A stretch of 64,000 nt of DNA, taken from the NCBI GenBank assembly GCA_039583875.1, contig CM077150.1, forward strand, positions 54,067,451 to 54,131,450, read 5' to 3'. Below are positions 34,767 to 44,664 of the stretch, one piece after another. Both the position numbers and the translations under genes were made by a program. The notes under the pieces were generated by a model. It saw nothing but the letters and a program-made list of their open reading frames with translations. It had not been told where the DNA came from and did no database searches. Every line of letters starts with the position of its first letter. Positions within the stretch are counted from its first letter, which is position 1. This DNA is from Platanthera guangdongensis (Eukaryota; Streptophyta; Magnoliopsida; Asparagales; Orchidaceae).

Positions 34767-37700
34767 ATCTGTTTTGCAGGTGAGTCCAAGTGGCCATAAC
34801 CCAACATGGTACTTGGACAGTGGATGTTCCAGACATATGACTGGAACTAGAAGATTACTAAAGGACTACATTCCAGTAAAAGATGGTCCAAAAGTAACCT
34901 TTGGTGGTTCTGAAAAGGGAATCATCAAAGGGTTTGGTAACATTTCTACAAACTTGGTTACCATTACTCAAGTGGCTTATGTTAAAGGGTTGAAACACAA
35001 CCTAATAAGTATAAGTCAATTAAGTGATGTAGGGTATGACATCTCATTTGTTAAAAATGGTTGTCATATCAAGAGGTCAAGTGATCAAGAGATCATTTTG
35101 ACAGGTTATAGGAAGAGGAATGTCTACTGCCTAGACATTATGATTGAGAATAATGGTTCTCCAGTTTGTCTTGTAGCTGATGAGACAGTCTCTCATTGTG
35201 TCAAATGGCACAAGAGGCTAGCCCATCTTAACTACAAGACTATTAGCAAACTCTTTAGCAAAGAGTTAGTGAGGAATGGTCCTCAAGTTAAGTGTGTCAA
35301 AGATGGTATTTGCTCAGCTTGTCAAAAGGGCAAGCAGACTAAATCCACCTTTAAAAGCATAGAAAACAAAGATGCTGTGAGGTGTTTGTACCTCTTGCAT
35401 TTGGATCTCTTTGGTCCAATGCTAGTTCACAGCTTAGGTAGGAAGGTTTATACCCTTGTAGTTGTAGATGACTACTCAAGGTTTTCCTGGGTGTTCTTCT
35501 TAAGACAGAAATCTGAAACACCTAGTGTCTTCTACAGCTTTGTCAAGCAAATTCAGAATGAACTAAATAGTACTGTGGTCAAAATTAGAAGTGACCATGG
35601 TACTGAGTTTCAGTCTGAAAGCATGACAAAACTATGTGAAGACTTTGGGTTATTTCAAGAATTCTCTTCACCTAGAATACCTCAGCAAAATGGCATTGCT
35701 GAGAGGAAGAATAGGACCTTGATAGAGGCTGGTAGAATCCTACTAAGTGATACATCACTGCCTGAGTATTTCTGGGCTGAAGCAGTTAACACAGCATGCC
35801 ATGTTTTAAATAGGGCTACCATCACTAAAGGGCTAAACAAGACCCCCTATGAAGTTGTGAAAGGCATGAAACCAAAGCTATCCTACTTCAGGATCTTTGG
35901 CTGCAAATGCTTCATACTTAACAATGGGAAGTCTTACTTAACTAAGTTTGCTGCCAAGTCCCAAGAGGGAATTTTTGTTGGGTACATCAATAATAGTAAG
36001 GCTTATAGAGTCTACAACTTGACTACACAAGTTGTAGAAGAATCAGTGCATGTAGTTTTTGATGAGACTAAACTTATTAATAATGAGTTGTCTAGCAGTG
36101 TATGCAGCCCCACAGGTTTATCAAAGAAAATGGACAAGCTTACTATAGAAGAAGTGCCTGCTGCAAGACAGCATGGAGAAGAGAGTAGCTGTTGTCCAGG
36201 GGTAGAACTACATGTGCCAGTTGCTGAAGAAATACAAGGTGTACAGCATGAAGCAGATGCTGAAGTGGTTCAACCAGAGGTTAGGATGCCTCCAGCTCAC
36301 AGGCATCTTAGAGATCATCCAGTAGAGCTGATTATTGGAGATCCAAGACAAGGAGTACAAACCAGTAGTAGAAACATGAATGCAGCAATCTACTCCAGCT
36401 TTCTATCACAAGTTGAACCTAAAAAGTTTGAAGAAGCAATACAAGATCCACAATGGACTGAAGCAATGCAAGAAGAGCTTAATCAGTTCAAGAGGTGCAA
36501 GGTTTGGGAACTTGTTCCTAAACCTAAAGATCACAATGTAATAGGAGTTAAGTGGATCTACAGGAATAAGATGGATGAACAAGGGGTCATCATTAAGAAT
36601 AAAGCTAGATTGGTTGCTAAAGGATATAGGCAAGAAGAAGGTATTGACTTTGATCAAACCTTTGCTCCAGTAGCCAGACTGGAAGCCATAAGGATGTTCT
36701 TGGCCTATGCAACCTATCAAGGATTCAAGGTTTACCAAATGGATGTCAAGTCAGCATTCCTAAATGGTAATCTTAAGGAAGAAGTCTATGTGGAGCAGCC
36801 TGCAGGTTTTGTTGATCCAACTCAACCTCATTATGTCTATAGACTTAGGAAAGCTTTATATGGGTTAAAGCAAGCCCCTAGGGCTTGGTATGAAACCCTA
36901 TCTAGTTTCCTCATTGAGAACAAGTTCTCAAGGGGGAAAATAGATAAGACTCTATTCCTTAGGGAATCTAGAGGCAAAGTTATACTTGTCCAAATATATG
37001 TAGATGACATTATATTTGGGTCTACTGAAAGCAGCCTTTGCAAAAAGTTTGCAAAACTTATGCAAGGTCAGTTTGAGATGAGTAGTATGGGAGAGCTGAA
37101 GTTTTTCTTGGGACTCCAAGTTAAACAGACTGAAAGGGGTTTGTCCATTTGTCAGTCCAAGTTCACCCTAGAACTCATAAGGAAGTATGGTATGGATTCA
37201 TCCAGCACCATGAAGACTCCTATGGGGTCAAGTATGTCTCTTAGCAAGGATGATGCAGGGAAACCTGTGGATGAAACCTTGTATAGAGGGATAGTTGGCT
37301 CCCTATTATACTTTACTGCTAGTAGACCAGACATCATGTATGCTACATGTGTTTGTGCAAGTTATCAAGCCTGCCCTAAAGAGTCTCATTTGACTGCAGT
37401 CAAAAGAATATTGAGATATCTAAAGGGCACTCCCTATCTAGGCCTCTGGTACCCTAGGAATGGAGATTTTGATCTAACAGGTTATTCAGATGCAGACTTT
37501 GCAGGATGCAAAGAGGATAGAAAGAGCACTACTGGAACCTGTCAATTCCTAGGTGGGAGACTAATTTCATGGAGTAGCAAGAAGCAAACCAGTGTGGCTA
37601 TCTCCACAGCAGAGTCAGAGTATGTGGCTGCAGGAAGTTGCTGTGCTCAACTTCTGTGGATTCAACATCAGCTAGAGGACTATAGATTTCAGGTAAGTAG

Positions 37701-37941
37701 AACTCCACTTTTCTGTGATTCTACAAGTGCTATTTCAATAGCTAATAACCCTGTATCCCATAGTAGGACAAAACATATTGAAATTAAATATCATTTTCTT
37801 AGGGAGCATGTAGAAAGAGAAGATATTTTGTTAGAATATGTTAAAACAGATGAACAAGTAGCTGATATGTTTACTAAGCCACTAGAAGAAACTAAGTTCA
37901 ATAGATTCAAAATTGAACTAGGAATGATAAACTTAGAGTAA
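34702..37941 (+). CDS. Element 2 pol polyprotein (PR-INT-RT-RNase H), intact
   Basis: 1079 open codons overlapping the gag end by 65 bases in the +1 frame. The left boundary is the frame limit (codon TTG), not a true start, so translation must come by frameshift, splicing or re-initiation. Protease DSG at residues 39-41 ([12 protein letters not shown]). Integrase HHCC finger about 165-205 and DDE core with [15 protein letters not shown] and [12 protein letters not shown] with [10 protein letters not shown] and YVDD (Asp 768-769). RNase H with [22 protein letters not shown] and SRTKHIEI; end [10 protein letters not shown]...GMINLE. All catalytic motifs are present and no stop interrupts it. 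Confidence 0.96.
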   Translation: MSDCRLTCTKDPRLLWVLRFIKSVLQVSPSGHNPTWYLDSGCSRHMTGTRRLLKDYIPVKDGPKVTFGGSEKGIIKGFGNISTNLVTITQVAYVKGLKHNLISISQLSDVGYDISFVKNGCHIKRSSDQEIILTGYRKRNVYCLDIMIENNGSPVCLVADETVSHCVKWHKRLAHLNYKTISKLFSKELVRNGPQVKCVKDGICSACQKGKQTKSTFKSIENKDAVRCLYLLHLDLFGPMLVHSLGRKVYTLVVVDDYSRFSWVFFLRQKSETPSVFYSFVKQIQNELNSTVVKIRSDHGTEFQSESMTKLCEDFGLFQEFSSPRIPQQNGIAERKNRTLIEAGRILLSDTSLPEYFWAEAVNTACHVLNRATITKGLNKTPYEVVKGMKPKLSYFRIFGCKCFILNNGKSYLTKFAAKSQEGIFVGYINNSKAYRVYNLTTQVVEESVHVVFDETKLINNELSSSVCSPTGLSKKMDKLTIEEVPAARQHGEESSCCPGVELHVPVAEEIQGVQHEADAEVVQPEVRMPPAHRHLRDHPVELIIGDPRQGVQTSSRNMNAAIYSSFLSQVEPKKFEEAIQDPQWTEAMQEELNQFKRCKVWELVPKPKDHNVIGVKWIYRNKMDEQGVIIKNKARLVAKGYRQEEGIDFDQTFAPVARLEAIRMFLAYATYQGFKVYQMDVKSAFLNGNLKEEVYVEQPAGFVDPTQPHYVYRLRKALYGLKQAPRAWYETLSSFLIENKFSRGKIDKTLFLRESRGKVILVQIYVDDIIFGSTESSLCKKFAKLMQGQFEMSSMGELKFFLGLQVKQTERGLSICQSKFTLELIRKYGMDSSSTMKTPMGSSMSLSKDDAGKPVDETLYRGIVGSLLYFTASRPDIMYATCVCASYQACPKESHLTAVKRILRYLKGTPYLGLWYPRNGDFDLTGYSDADFAGCKEDRKSTTGTCQFLGGRLISWSSKKQTSVAISTAESEYVAAGSCCAQLLWIQHQLEDYRFQVSRTPLFCDSTSAISIANNPVSHSRTKHIEIKYHFLREHVEREDILLEYVKTDEQVADMFTKPLEETKFNRFKIELGMINLE

Positions 37942-37971
37942 GTTTACAGATTTGAAAATGGCTAAGTAAAA

Positions 37972-38425
37972 AGGTGTCGACACATAGACAAGTCTATGTC
38001 GACACAGAATAGTGGTGTCGACACTTCAGGAAAAATGTGTCGACACATCTAGGTAGTTGGTGTCGACACTTCAGAATGTTAGTGTCGACACATGTCAAGT
38101 AGGTGTCGACACATCCAATATGGTGTCGACACTTATGTTTTACTCAGTATTTACTAAGTAAAGTCTCGACAATGTGTCGAGATATGTTGTGTCGACACAT
38201 GACCAAGTGTCGACACATAAAATCTGTTGACTAAACTTGTGTCGACACATATGTGTCGAGACATTATAAGTCAGTGTCGACACTTATTGCCAGTGTCGAC
38301 ACATTTTAAGTTAGCTGTCCCGCCTGTTCATCTTCAAAATCAGAAAGGTATAAATAGGGTTCTGTCTTTGTTTGTCGACACGCTTTCAAAGTTTCGAGAC
38401 CAAAACTACTGTGTCGACACCTCTC
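37972..38425 (+). promoter_or_regulatory. GTGTCGACAC boxes before the third ORF, element 2
   Basis: About 17 copies of the LTR box or near versions (37975, 37996, 38013, 38037, 38060, 38083, 38103, 38122 and on to 38413) fill the 510-bp spacer between the pol stop and the third ORF ATG. Spacers are unlike those in the LTR, so this is not a copied LTR piece. Last box ends about 35 bases before the ATG. Confidence 0.9.
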
Positions 38426-38454
38426 TTTTCTAAAGACAAATTCTACAAACCCTA

Positions 38455-41295
38455 ATGGCACCTAAGCTTGAGGAGAACGTTAACGAAGGCTATGAGCTTG
38501 TGCGCGGCGCGTTCGACGATGCTGATCAAGAAATCAGGGCAGTAGTAACCCTAGTCGCCGATTCAGGGTTAGAGTACTTAGTTTCTGAACCAACTAAGAT
38601 ATGGAAGAAGGAGGTGCTTGAATTTCTGAATGGAGCTGCAGTAGATGAATCTGGATACAAAATCAAATCCAGAGTTCATGGAGAAAAGGTTAAGGTAACC
38701 CCAAAAAGTCTGAGGAAGATTCTTCAATTGCCAAGAACTCAAGATGAAGAAGAGGTGACTGCTTCAAAGACCAGGGAAGCTCTTAACTGGTGTGGACTAG
38801 ATCCAAAGATGAAGATAGGTTCTGTATTTAACAGGAAAGGCATGAATACTCAAGGAAAGTTCATGTCTGAGATTGTGGGAAAAGTCTTACTCAGCAAGCC
38901 TGGAGGGCATGATAGAGTGTCTGCCTATATGTTTGGCATAATGACAAGGATAATATTCACTCTGAAAATAGATTGGTCTATGGTGGTTTATGAGAAGCTT
39001 AAGGAGAGCTTGAAGAAGCCCAATCTGGGCAGGATCATTAGTCTCTACCTAGCTGGTACCATACCAGAGGTAATGAATACTGCTGCAGGCAGCAAGATAA
39101 ATCATATGAGGAAGATGGATCTAAGGATCTTTTCAAGATGGGACAGGGTGTTGTCCAAGGAATTGCCAACCCCAGAGAAGACAGTTACTGAGAAAGACAG
39201 TCCACCCAAAAAGAAAAGGAAGAAAGTTCCTGTGACACAAGAGTCCTCCAGCAGTTCTGGGAGTGAAGAACATGTTGTTTTCACTCCTGATGATCAAGAG
39301 GAAGTGCCTGTAGAGAAGTCTCCTGCTCCTCCAGCTGATGCAGAGATCCAGGGGGAGCTACCACCAGTTAGCTCCATCCCCAGGGATCAAAGCCAGGGGG
39401 AGCCTCTAGTAGTAGAAGAACCCTCTACTCTGGACAGTGAGCAAGCCACCACCATCATACAAGAGGTACTCACTGACCTAAATACTTTAGAATATCTTAT
39501 AGAAGATGCTGATTTGTCTGATGTTCCTCAGCAAACTCAGCTGCATAGTCAAGAACCAGATGTTGTTAGAGTAGACACATCTGCTGTCCAGGAAGTGGTA
39601 ACTGATTCAGTAGTTGAAGAGCAAAGACTGTCTCCAGCTCCATCCCCTCCTGAATACACCATAGAAGATTTATTTCTGAATCTAGATCAAGAAGATTTTG
39701 ACATGGACAAGGATGCTGATGCAAGAGATAATGCTGCTGCTGAGGGGGAGAAGGTCCAAGAACTGGAAGAGCCTATTAGGCAGGACACTGAGAAGGCACC
39801 TGATGTGCAAGCTGCAAAGCCTCAAAGCCCTAAGGACAGGGTTGATATTGCCAGCACTTCTGCCTCTGAAGATGAGGAGAGTGCTAGGGCCAAGAAGAAG
39901 AAACTCTATGTCTTCAAGAGGAGAAGCCAGAGTTATAAGAAGGCTTTGCAATCCATTGCAGCACAGCCTATAGTTCAGCAAGCTCCAACTGCTGATTATA
40001 GTGCTTTAATGGTTGCCCTACAGATAAAATTGGATGAGCAAAGGCAGGCAATAGAGAAGTATGTAGATGAAGGGCAGAAATCACTTCAATTTGATCTGGC
40101 CCAGGAAATAAAGTCTATAAGGTTTGAAATGAACCTTAACAAAAAGGAAATGACTGATTGCTTCCACAAAGGTGGAAATGCAGTGGTGTATTTAGCAACA
40201 CACCAGGAGAAGATTAAGGCACAGGTAGATGATATAGCATTGAAACAAGGATATGTTCTTGAAAATCAATTAAGAATGAATGACAATTTGACTGAATCCC
40301 ACAATGCTATAGTCACTGAATTGAAGAACAAGGCTGATGAACCTTCTACCTCTACTGCTGCTGCTAAGACTGATTTTGATAAAGTATTCCAAGAGGAAAT
40401 TACTGCTGTAAAGACTGCTATCCAAGCCTCCCAAAAGGTCATATCTGAACAACTTCAAAAGCTTAAACCTTACTTTAAAGATGGCATCAGGTACTTGGAT
40501 AGTCAGATCAGATTTCAAAAGGATGATGTCAGAGATCACATGGCTAGAGAAGTCATAAAGGGTGAGAGAGTGTTAGTCAAGGCAAGTTCTGAGCATGCAA
40601 AATGGATATCCAATTCAATCAGGGCTACACTTAGATACCCTCCTCTGTGTGATGACCAAGATGTTGCTGAATCAGGCATTAACCCTGCTTATTTTGGAGG
40701 TGAGCAACCAGAAGTAGCTCAGGTCATTTATCCACCTCCAGACTTTGAAATGATTCAAGCAGATGTGAGCACAATGTATAGCCCACTTGAGGGCAAGGAC
40801 AATGTCCATATTGAAAAGGTTGTTCAACCTATATCTGAAGTCATGCAAGAGGCTCTACAGAAAGAGGAAGAGACAAGGTTGTCAAAGAAGAGGTTTAGGG
40901 AACAAGCAGAACAAAGGCCAGACTTTGAACAGTGGAGCCCTACCTCTAGGAATATAATTTTAACTGCCTGGAAAGCTGCCAAGGACAATGCTCATGAAAG
41001 GAACAAGTGGTTCTCTGAAGCAGAATGGAGGAAACATGAAATAAGACAAGAGGCCATTGTTCAATACAGAAGGAAGGCAAAGATGGGAAAGCTACCTCCT
41101 ACTGCAGTGGAGCCTAGCAAGTACTTCCCCAAGCCATATCACTATTTTGAGAGGCAGAAGATCAAGGCAGAAGAACTCAAAAAGAAAGATCTAAAAGGCA
41201 AGAAGCCTGCTGATGCTGCAACTGTTGATGCCCCTGTCAAAGCTCAAGTCCAAGCTGGCAAAGGCATAGTAATTAAGGAGCCAGAGCAGAAATAG
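38455..41295 (+). CDS. Element 2 third ORF ('envelope-like'), intact
   Basis: 946-residue protein of unknown role, starting at ATG 38455 (MAPKLEENVNEGYEL). Residues about 55-235 form a conserved globular-looking domain, shared with elements 1 and 3: VHGEKVKVTPKSL, MSEIVGKVLLSKPG, MFGIMTRIIF, NLGRIISLYLAG, FSRWDRV. The layout recalls the plant 'putative transposon protein' family (Transposase_32), to be tested by profile search. Residues about 240-480 are acidic and Pro-rich and contain three polypurine-like GGGGGAG stretches at DNA level. About 520-740 looks coiled-coil. A basic C-terminal module (WSPTSRNIILTAWKAA, PSKYFPKPYHYFERQ) is also shared with element 3. I see no signal peptide and no convincing membrane anchor, so 'envelope' is a label of position only. 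Confidence 0.88.
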   Translation: MAPKLEENVNEGYELVRGAFDDADQEIRAVVTLVADSGLEYLVSEPTKIWKKEVLEFLNGAAVDESGYKIKSRVHGEKVKVTPKSLRKILQLPRTQDEEEVTASKTREALNWCGLDPKMKIGSVFNRKGMNTQGKFMSEIVGKVLLSKPGGHDRVSAYMFGIMTRIIFTLKIDWSMVVYEKLKESLKKPNLGRIISLYLAGTIPEVMNTAAGSKINHMRKMDLRIFSRWDRVLSKELPTPEKTVTEKDSPPKKKRKKVPVTQESSSSSGSEEHVVFTPDDQEEVPVEKSPAPPADAEIQGELPPVSSIPRDQSQGEPLVVEEPSTLDSEQATTIIQEVLTDLNTLEYLIEDADLSDVPQQTQLHSQEPDVVRVDTSAVQEVVTDSVVEEQRLSPAPSPPEYTIEDLFLNLDQEDFDMDKDADARDNAAAEGEKVQELEEPIRQDTEKAPDVQAAKPQSPKDRVDIASTSASEDEESARAKKKKLYVFKRRSQSYKKALQSIAAQPIVQQAPTADYSALMVALQIKLDEQRQAIEKYVDEGQKSLQFDLAQEIKSIRFEMNLNKKEMTDCFHKGGNAVVYLATHQEKIKAQVDDIALKQGYVLENQLRMNDNLTESHNAIVTELKNKADEPSTSTAAAKTDFDKVFQEEITAVKTAIQASQKVISEQLQKLKPYFKDGIRYLDSQIRFQKDDVRDHMAREVIKGERVLVKASSEHAKWISNSIRATLRYPPLCDDQDVAESGINPAYFGGEQPEVAQVIYPPPDFEMIQADVSTMYSPLEGKDNVHIEKVVQPISEVMQEALQKEEETRLSKKRFREQAEQRPDFEQWSPTSRNIILTAWKAAKDNAHERNKWFSEAEWRKHEIRQEAIVQYRRKAKMGKLPPTAVEPSKYFPKPYHYFERQKIKAEELKKKDLKGKKPADAATVDAPVKAQVQAGKGIVIKEPEQK

Positions 41296-41580
41296 ATTAA
41301 GAGTTTTCTTGAAGTTTATGTTGTAATCTTTTGGATGTAACACATTTAGTAAACTTCTAAAAATGTATAAGAAAAATGTTAGAACAATATATGATCAATA
41401 TATTTCATGATTGTTCTGTGAATGTGTCTATTTCTTACTTGTTCTGCAATGATGAATGTGTATACATGTGAGAATTAATACATGTTTATGTTTACCTGCT
41501 GAATATAACCTGCTTTACATCATTTTGTAATTTTTAATTATGAATGGTGTATATCATTGACTAAGGGTTATGACTTCTCC
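41296..41580 (+). other. AT-rich spacer after the third ORF, element 2
   Basis: 285 bases without gene, box or repeat that I can see; probably 3' untranslated sequence leading to the purine tract. Confidence 0.6.
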
Positions 41581-41594
41581 AAATGGGGGGAGAT
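41581..41594 (+). other. Polypurine tract of element 2
   Basis: AAATGGGGGGAGAT directly before TGTTGGG of the 3' LTR; plus-strand primer of a type conserved in Sireviruses. Confidence 0.88.
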
Positions 41595-43740
41595 TGTTGG
41601 GTACATTGGTTAAATGTACCTGATTTGAAGAAGCCTCACCCAACTCAATGATATACATCATAATGTATTTGATGTATGTTGAGTTTACTTGTGCAGGTTA
41701 AGTAATCACTGGACTGAAGCAAAAAGTTTCTAAGTCCATGTGTCGACACCCAGAGGGAAAGTGTCGACACTCAAGAAAGCTTGTGTCGACACCCAGACAA
41801 GCAGTGTCGACACTTGGAGTCATTGTGTCGACACCTGGGATGCAGAGTCGACACCAGACAGAAAGTGTCGACACTTGGAGCTGTGTCGACACTCAGTGAA
41901 AAAAGTGCAGACAGAAAGTGTCGACACAAGGAGCTGTGTCGACACCCAGTGAAGCTGAGTCTACACCAGAAAGTGTCGACACTTGGAGCTGTGTCGACAC
42001 TCAGCAAAAGTCTGCAGAGACTAAGTATAAGTGTCGACACTCAACACAATATATCGACACTAAGCAGAAGAGTCAGCATTTGAAGTAAGTGTCGACACCC
42101 AGCACAATGTGTCGACACACACCAGAAGAGTCAACACATGAAGTAAGTGTCGACACCCAGCACAATGTGTCGACACTCAGCTAAAGACTCTACACTTGAA
42201 GAAAGTGTCGACACAAGGAGCTGTGTCGACACTTAGCAAAGATCAGAAAGATCAACAAAATTATTCTAAGTACAAGTGTCGACATTAAGGGAATGTGTCG
42301 ACACTCAGCTGAAGTCTCAACAAGAAGAAGGTGTGTCGACACAAGTAGCGGTGTCGACACTCAGCAAGAATCAACATAGAAGACTATGTGTCGACACCAA
42401 GAAGCAGTGTCGACACTTGACAGATACAACACAAGAAGTTGTGTCGACACAAAGGAGATGTGTCGACACTTAGAAGAATTCAGCTAAAGCTAGAAGAACA
42501 AGTACTTGTGTCGACACTCAATTTCAGTGTCGACACATGCAGAAGAAACTGTGTCGAGACATACAAGGAGTTATGTCGACACCTTGTAGACTTGTGTCGA
42601 CACTTACACAGCATGTGTCGACACTTGGACTATAAGTGTCGACACTTAAAGACAGAAAGTCTCGACACTTTCAGACAGTTAGAGATTTTCAAGAAATGAC
42701 TGGATGATTTGACAGATGCCGTTCCAGCCGGTCTACAGCACCTGTCAGAGATATCAGAAGTCAGTTATGGACCGGACCAGCCGGTTACCATGAAGAAGGC
42801 CTATAAATAGGCACCTACAGTTTACAGAAACTGTTGTTGAAAGTTGTTAAGAGTGGTTCAGATTGTTGTTCAAGTGGATCACATTGTTGAAGAACAAGTT
42901 ATCAAAGTGGTACACAGAGTATCAAATCAAGAAGATCTTGCAGTCCAAGTGCAGATCTAAGAAGTTGGAGAGAGAGGGCTCCATCCAAGAAATCAGCCTC
43001 TGGAACTAGGCTGAGAAGAAGGATTCAGATTCATTCTGGATCTTAAGTGGCAGAGGTCAAGGAACTACTGCAGGAGGATTCAGTCTTATTCAGTTCTACT
43101 CAAGAAGCTTTGAAGAAAGCTAAGTCAGATTGAATCCAGCTGAGTTCTTCCAAGAACTCATCAAGAAACTCTCAACTCCCCTCTTTATTTCTGAGTTGTT
43201 GAGTTAATAGTTGTAATATATTTTTTATCTTGTAGGATCCATTGGATCTGAGTGAATTGTAAGCCTATAATTATAAAGGCTGAGGGTAGGGCTTGAGAGC
43301 CTGAGTGTAGGAGATTGAGATCTCTGAGTGTAGGCCTTGATTGGCTGAGTGTAGGCCTTGGTTGGCTGAGTGTAGGCCTTGGTTGGCTGAGTGTAGGCCT
43401 TGATTGGCTGACTGTAGGCTTTGGGATAAAGCTGAGTTGTAAGGCTTAGGGCCTGAGGTGTAGGAACCTATTTGGGTTCTGAGACAGTGGAGGAGTTTAG
43501 CCGAATCTAGTACACTGCTAGATAGGCGAAGGGGGAAAGTGGATGTACCCATATCTTGGGGAACCACTATAAACCACTGTGTCTGATGTGCTGGGAATGA
43601 TATTTGCTGTGTATGCTTAGTTATTGCTGTGATAAAACAGTTAGTATTCTGTGATAAAACTGTTGGCTGCCATTAAAGTTTAAAAAGGATTAGGTCACCT
43701 ATTCACCCCCCCTCTAGGTGTTTAGGTACCATATCTTTCA
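41595..43740 (+). repeat. Element 2 3' LTR
   Basis: 2146 bp. Box cluster at 41738-42667, TATA box at 42802-42809. It carries 43 bp near 43138-43180 ('agctgagttcttccaagaac...') that the 5' LTR lacks at 32045. Other differences from the 5' LTR are single bases, several of them at the CG of the boxes (for example 31527 gtgttgacac against gtgtcgacac). Confidence 0.95.
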
Positions 43741-43745
43741 TCTCT

Positions 43746-44438
43746 CAACCCTTCGTAGAAGCGATTAGTCTTGCGCTCCTCATCCACAATGGTGGAGCTT
43801 GCATATCGAATCAAACGGGTAAACTCATGGAGATATTCATCCATGCTATTGTCCCCTTGTACCAATTTCAGGAACTCGTTCTCCAATGCTATCCTTTGCA
43901 CCGAAGGGAGGTATCTAGCCAAGAATAATCTCAAGAACTCCTCCATCGAGACATCAACAAGTTTCCTACCCCTCAAAAGATGCAGCTCCAATCCTTCCCA
44001 CAACATTCTCGCTTCATCGTCCAAAAGGAACGTAGCAATGGTGGTCATTTGCCACTCCCCCGTCTTCGTTGCTGTCATGACTCTCTTCACCCTGGAGAGC
44101 CAGTCTTCAGCTTGAGATGGGATTCCGAACCCCGAGAATACCGGAGTATTAAAGCTCATTGCATGCTTAAGTTGTCTCTCAGTTGCCCTCCTTGGCACCA
44201 CCGGTTCCTCTACCACCTGCTCCACTCTTCGCTACTCAGCCGCTTGCAGCGGTACCTGCTCCATCGCAGGAGCCGGCTGCTGCGTTTGCCTTACAGGCTG
44301 CGCATTAATCATGGCCAACACTGCTTCGGCCACTAATCGTATGGTCTCAGCCGATAGAGGTGTTGCAGGAGCTTCATTAGGTGCACTGCTAGCCTCAGAA
44401 ACTCGACGTTCCGACGGCCCAGCACCACTTTTGGTCAC
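43746..44438 (-). pseudogene. Chromovirus gag, N-terminal part
   Basis: Minus strand from ATG at 44438 (MTKSGAGPSERRVSEAS). One in-frame TAG at about 44229 separates a Pro/Ala/Gln-rich leader from the capsid region (SRVKRVMTATKTGEWQM, TRLIRYASSTIVDEE), which is the retrotrans_gag domain. Interrupted at 43745 by element 2 and continued at 30499-30142. Apart from that TAG the frame is open. Confidence 0.85.
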
Positions 44439-44644
44439 CTATAGTGGTACAAAACACCGTTAAGCGACCAAATAAAATTGCAAACAACAATTATAGGAAC
44501 ACGCAGGTTCCCCAAACACGTGTATTTTCATTCCTAAGTGGACATTCATGGGTTCTTTTACTGTTATAACGATGACACACACACATGTGCTCACCGCCCC
44601 TTAAAAAGAATTTGCCCACGAATGCAATTTAAGCCCGACCAAAA

Positions 44645-44661
44645 CCAGTAGTCTGATACCA
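44645..44661 (-). other. Chromovirus primer-binding site (tRNA-Met)
   Basis: Minus strand TGGTATCAGACTACTGG, a few bases inside the 5' LTR end; initiator tRNA-Met type. Confidence 0.85.
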
Positions 44662-44664
44662 AAT

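Larger units (their letters stand above)
30505..43740 (+). mobile_element. Element 2: young, open Sirevirus with third ORF
   Basis: 13.2-kb element inserted in the chromovirus gag with perfect target duplication tctct (30500-30504 and 43741-43745). Order: LTR 30505-32607, tRNA-Met primer site, gag 32724-34766, pol to 37941, third ORF 38455-41295, purine tract 41581-41594, LTR 41595-43740. All three genes are open over their full length. By eye the two LTRs differ at about twenty single bases plus one 43-bp length difference, so the insertion is recent. It is the one candidate here for an autonomous, perhaps still mobile, element. Confidence 0.95.
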
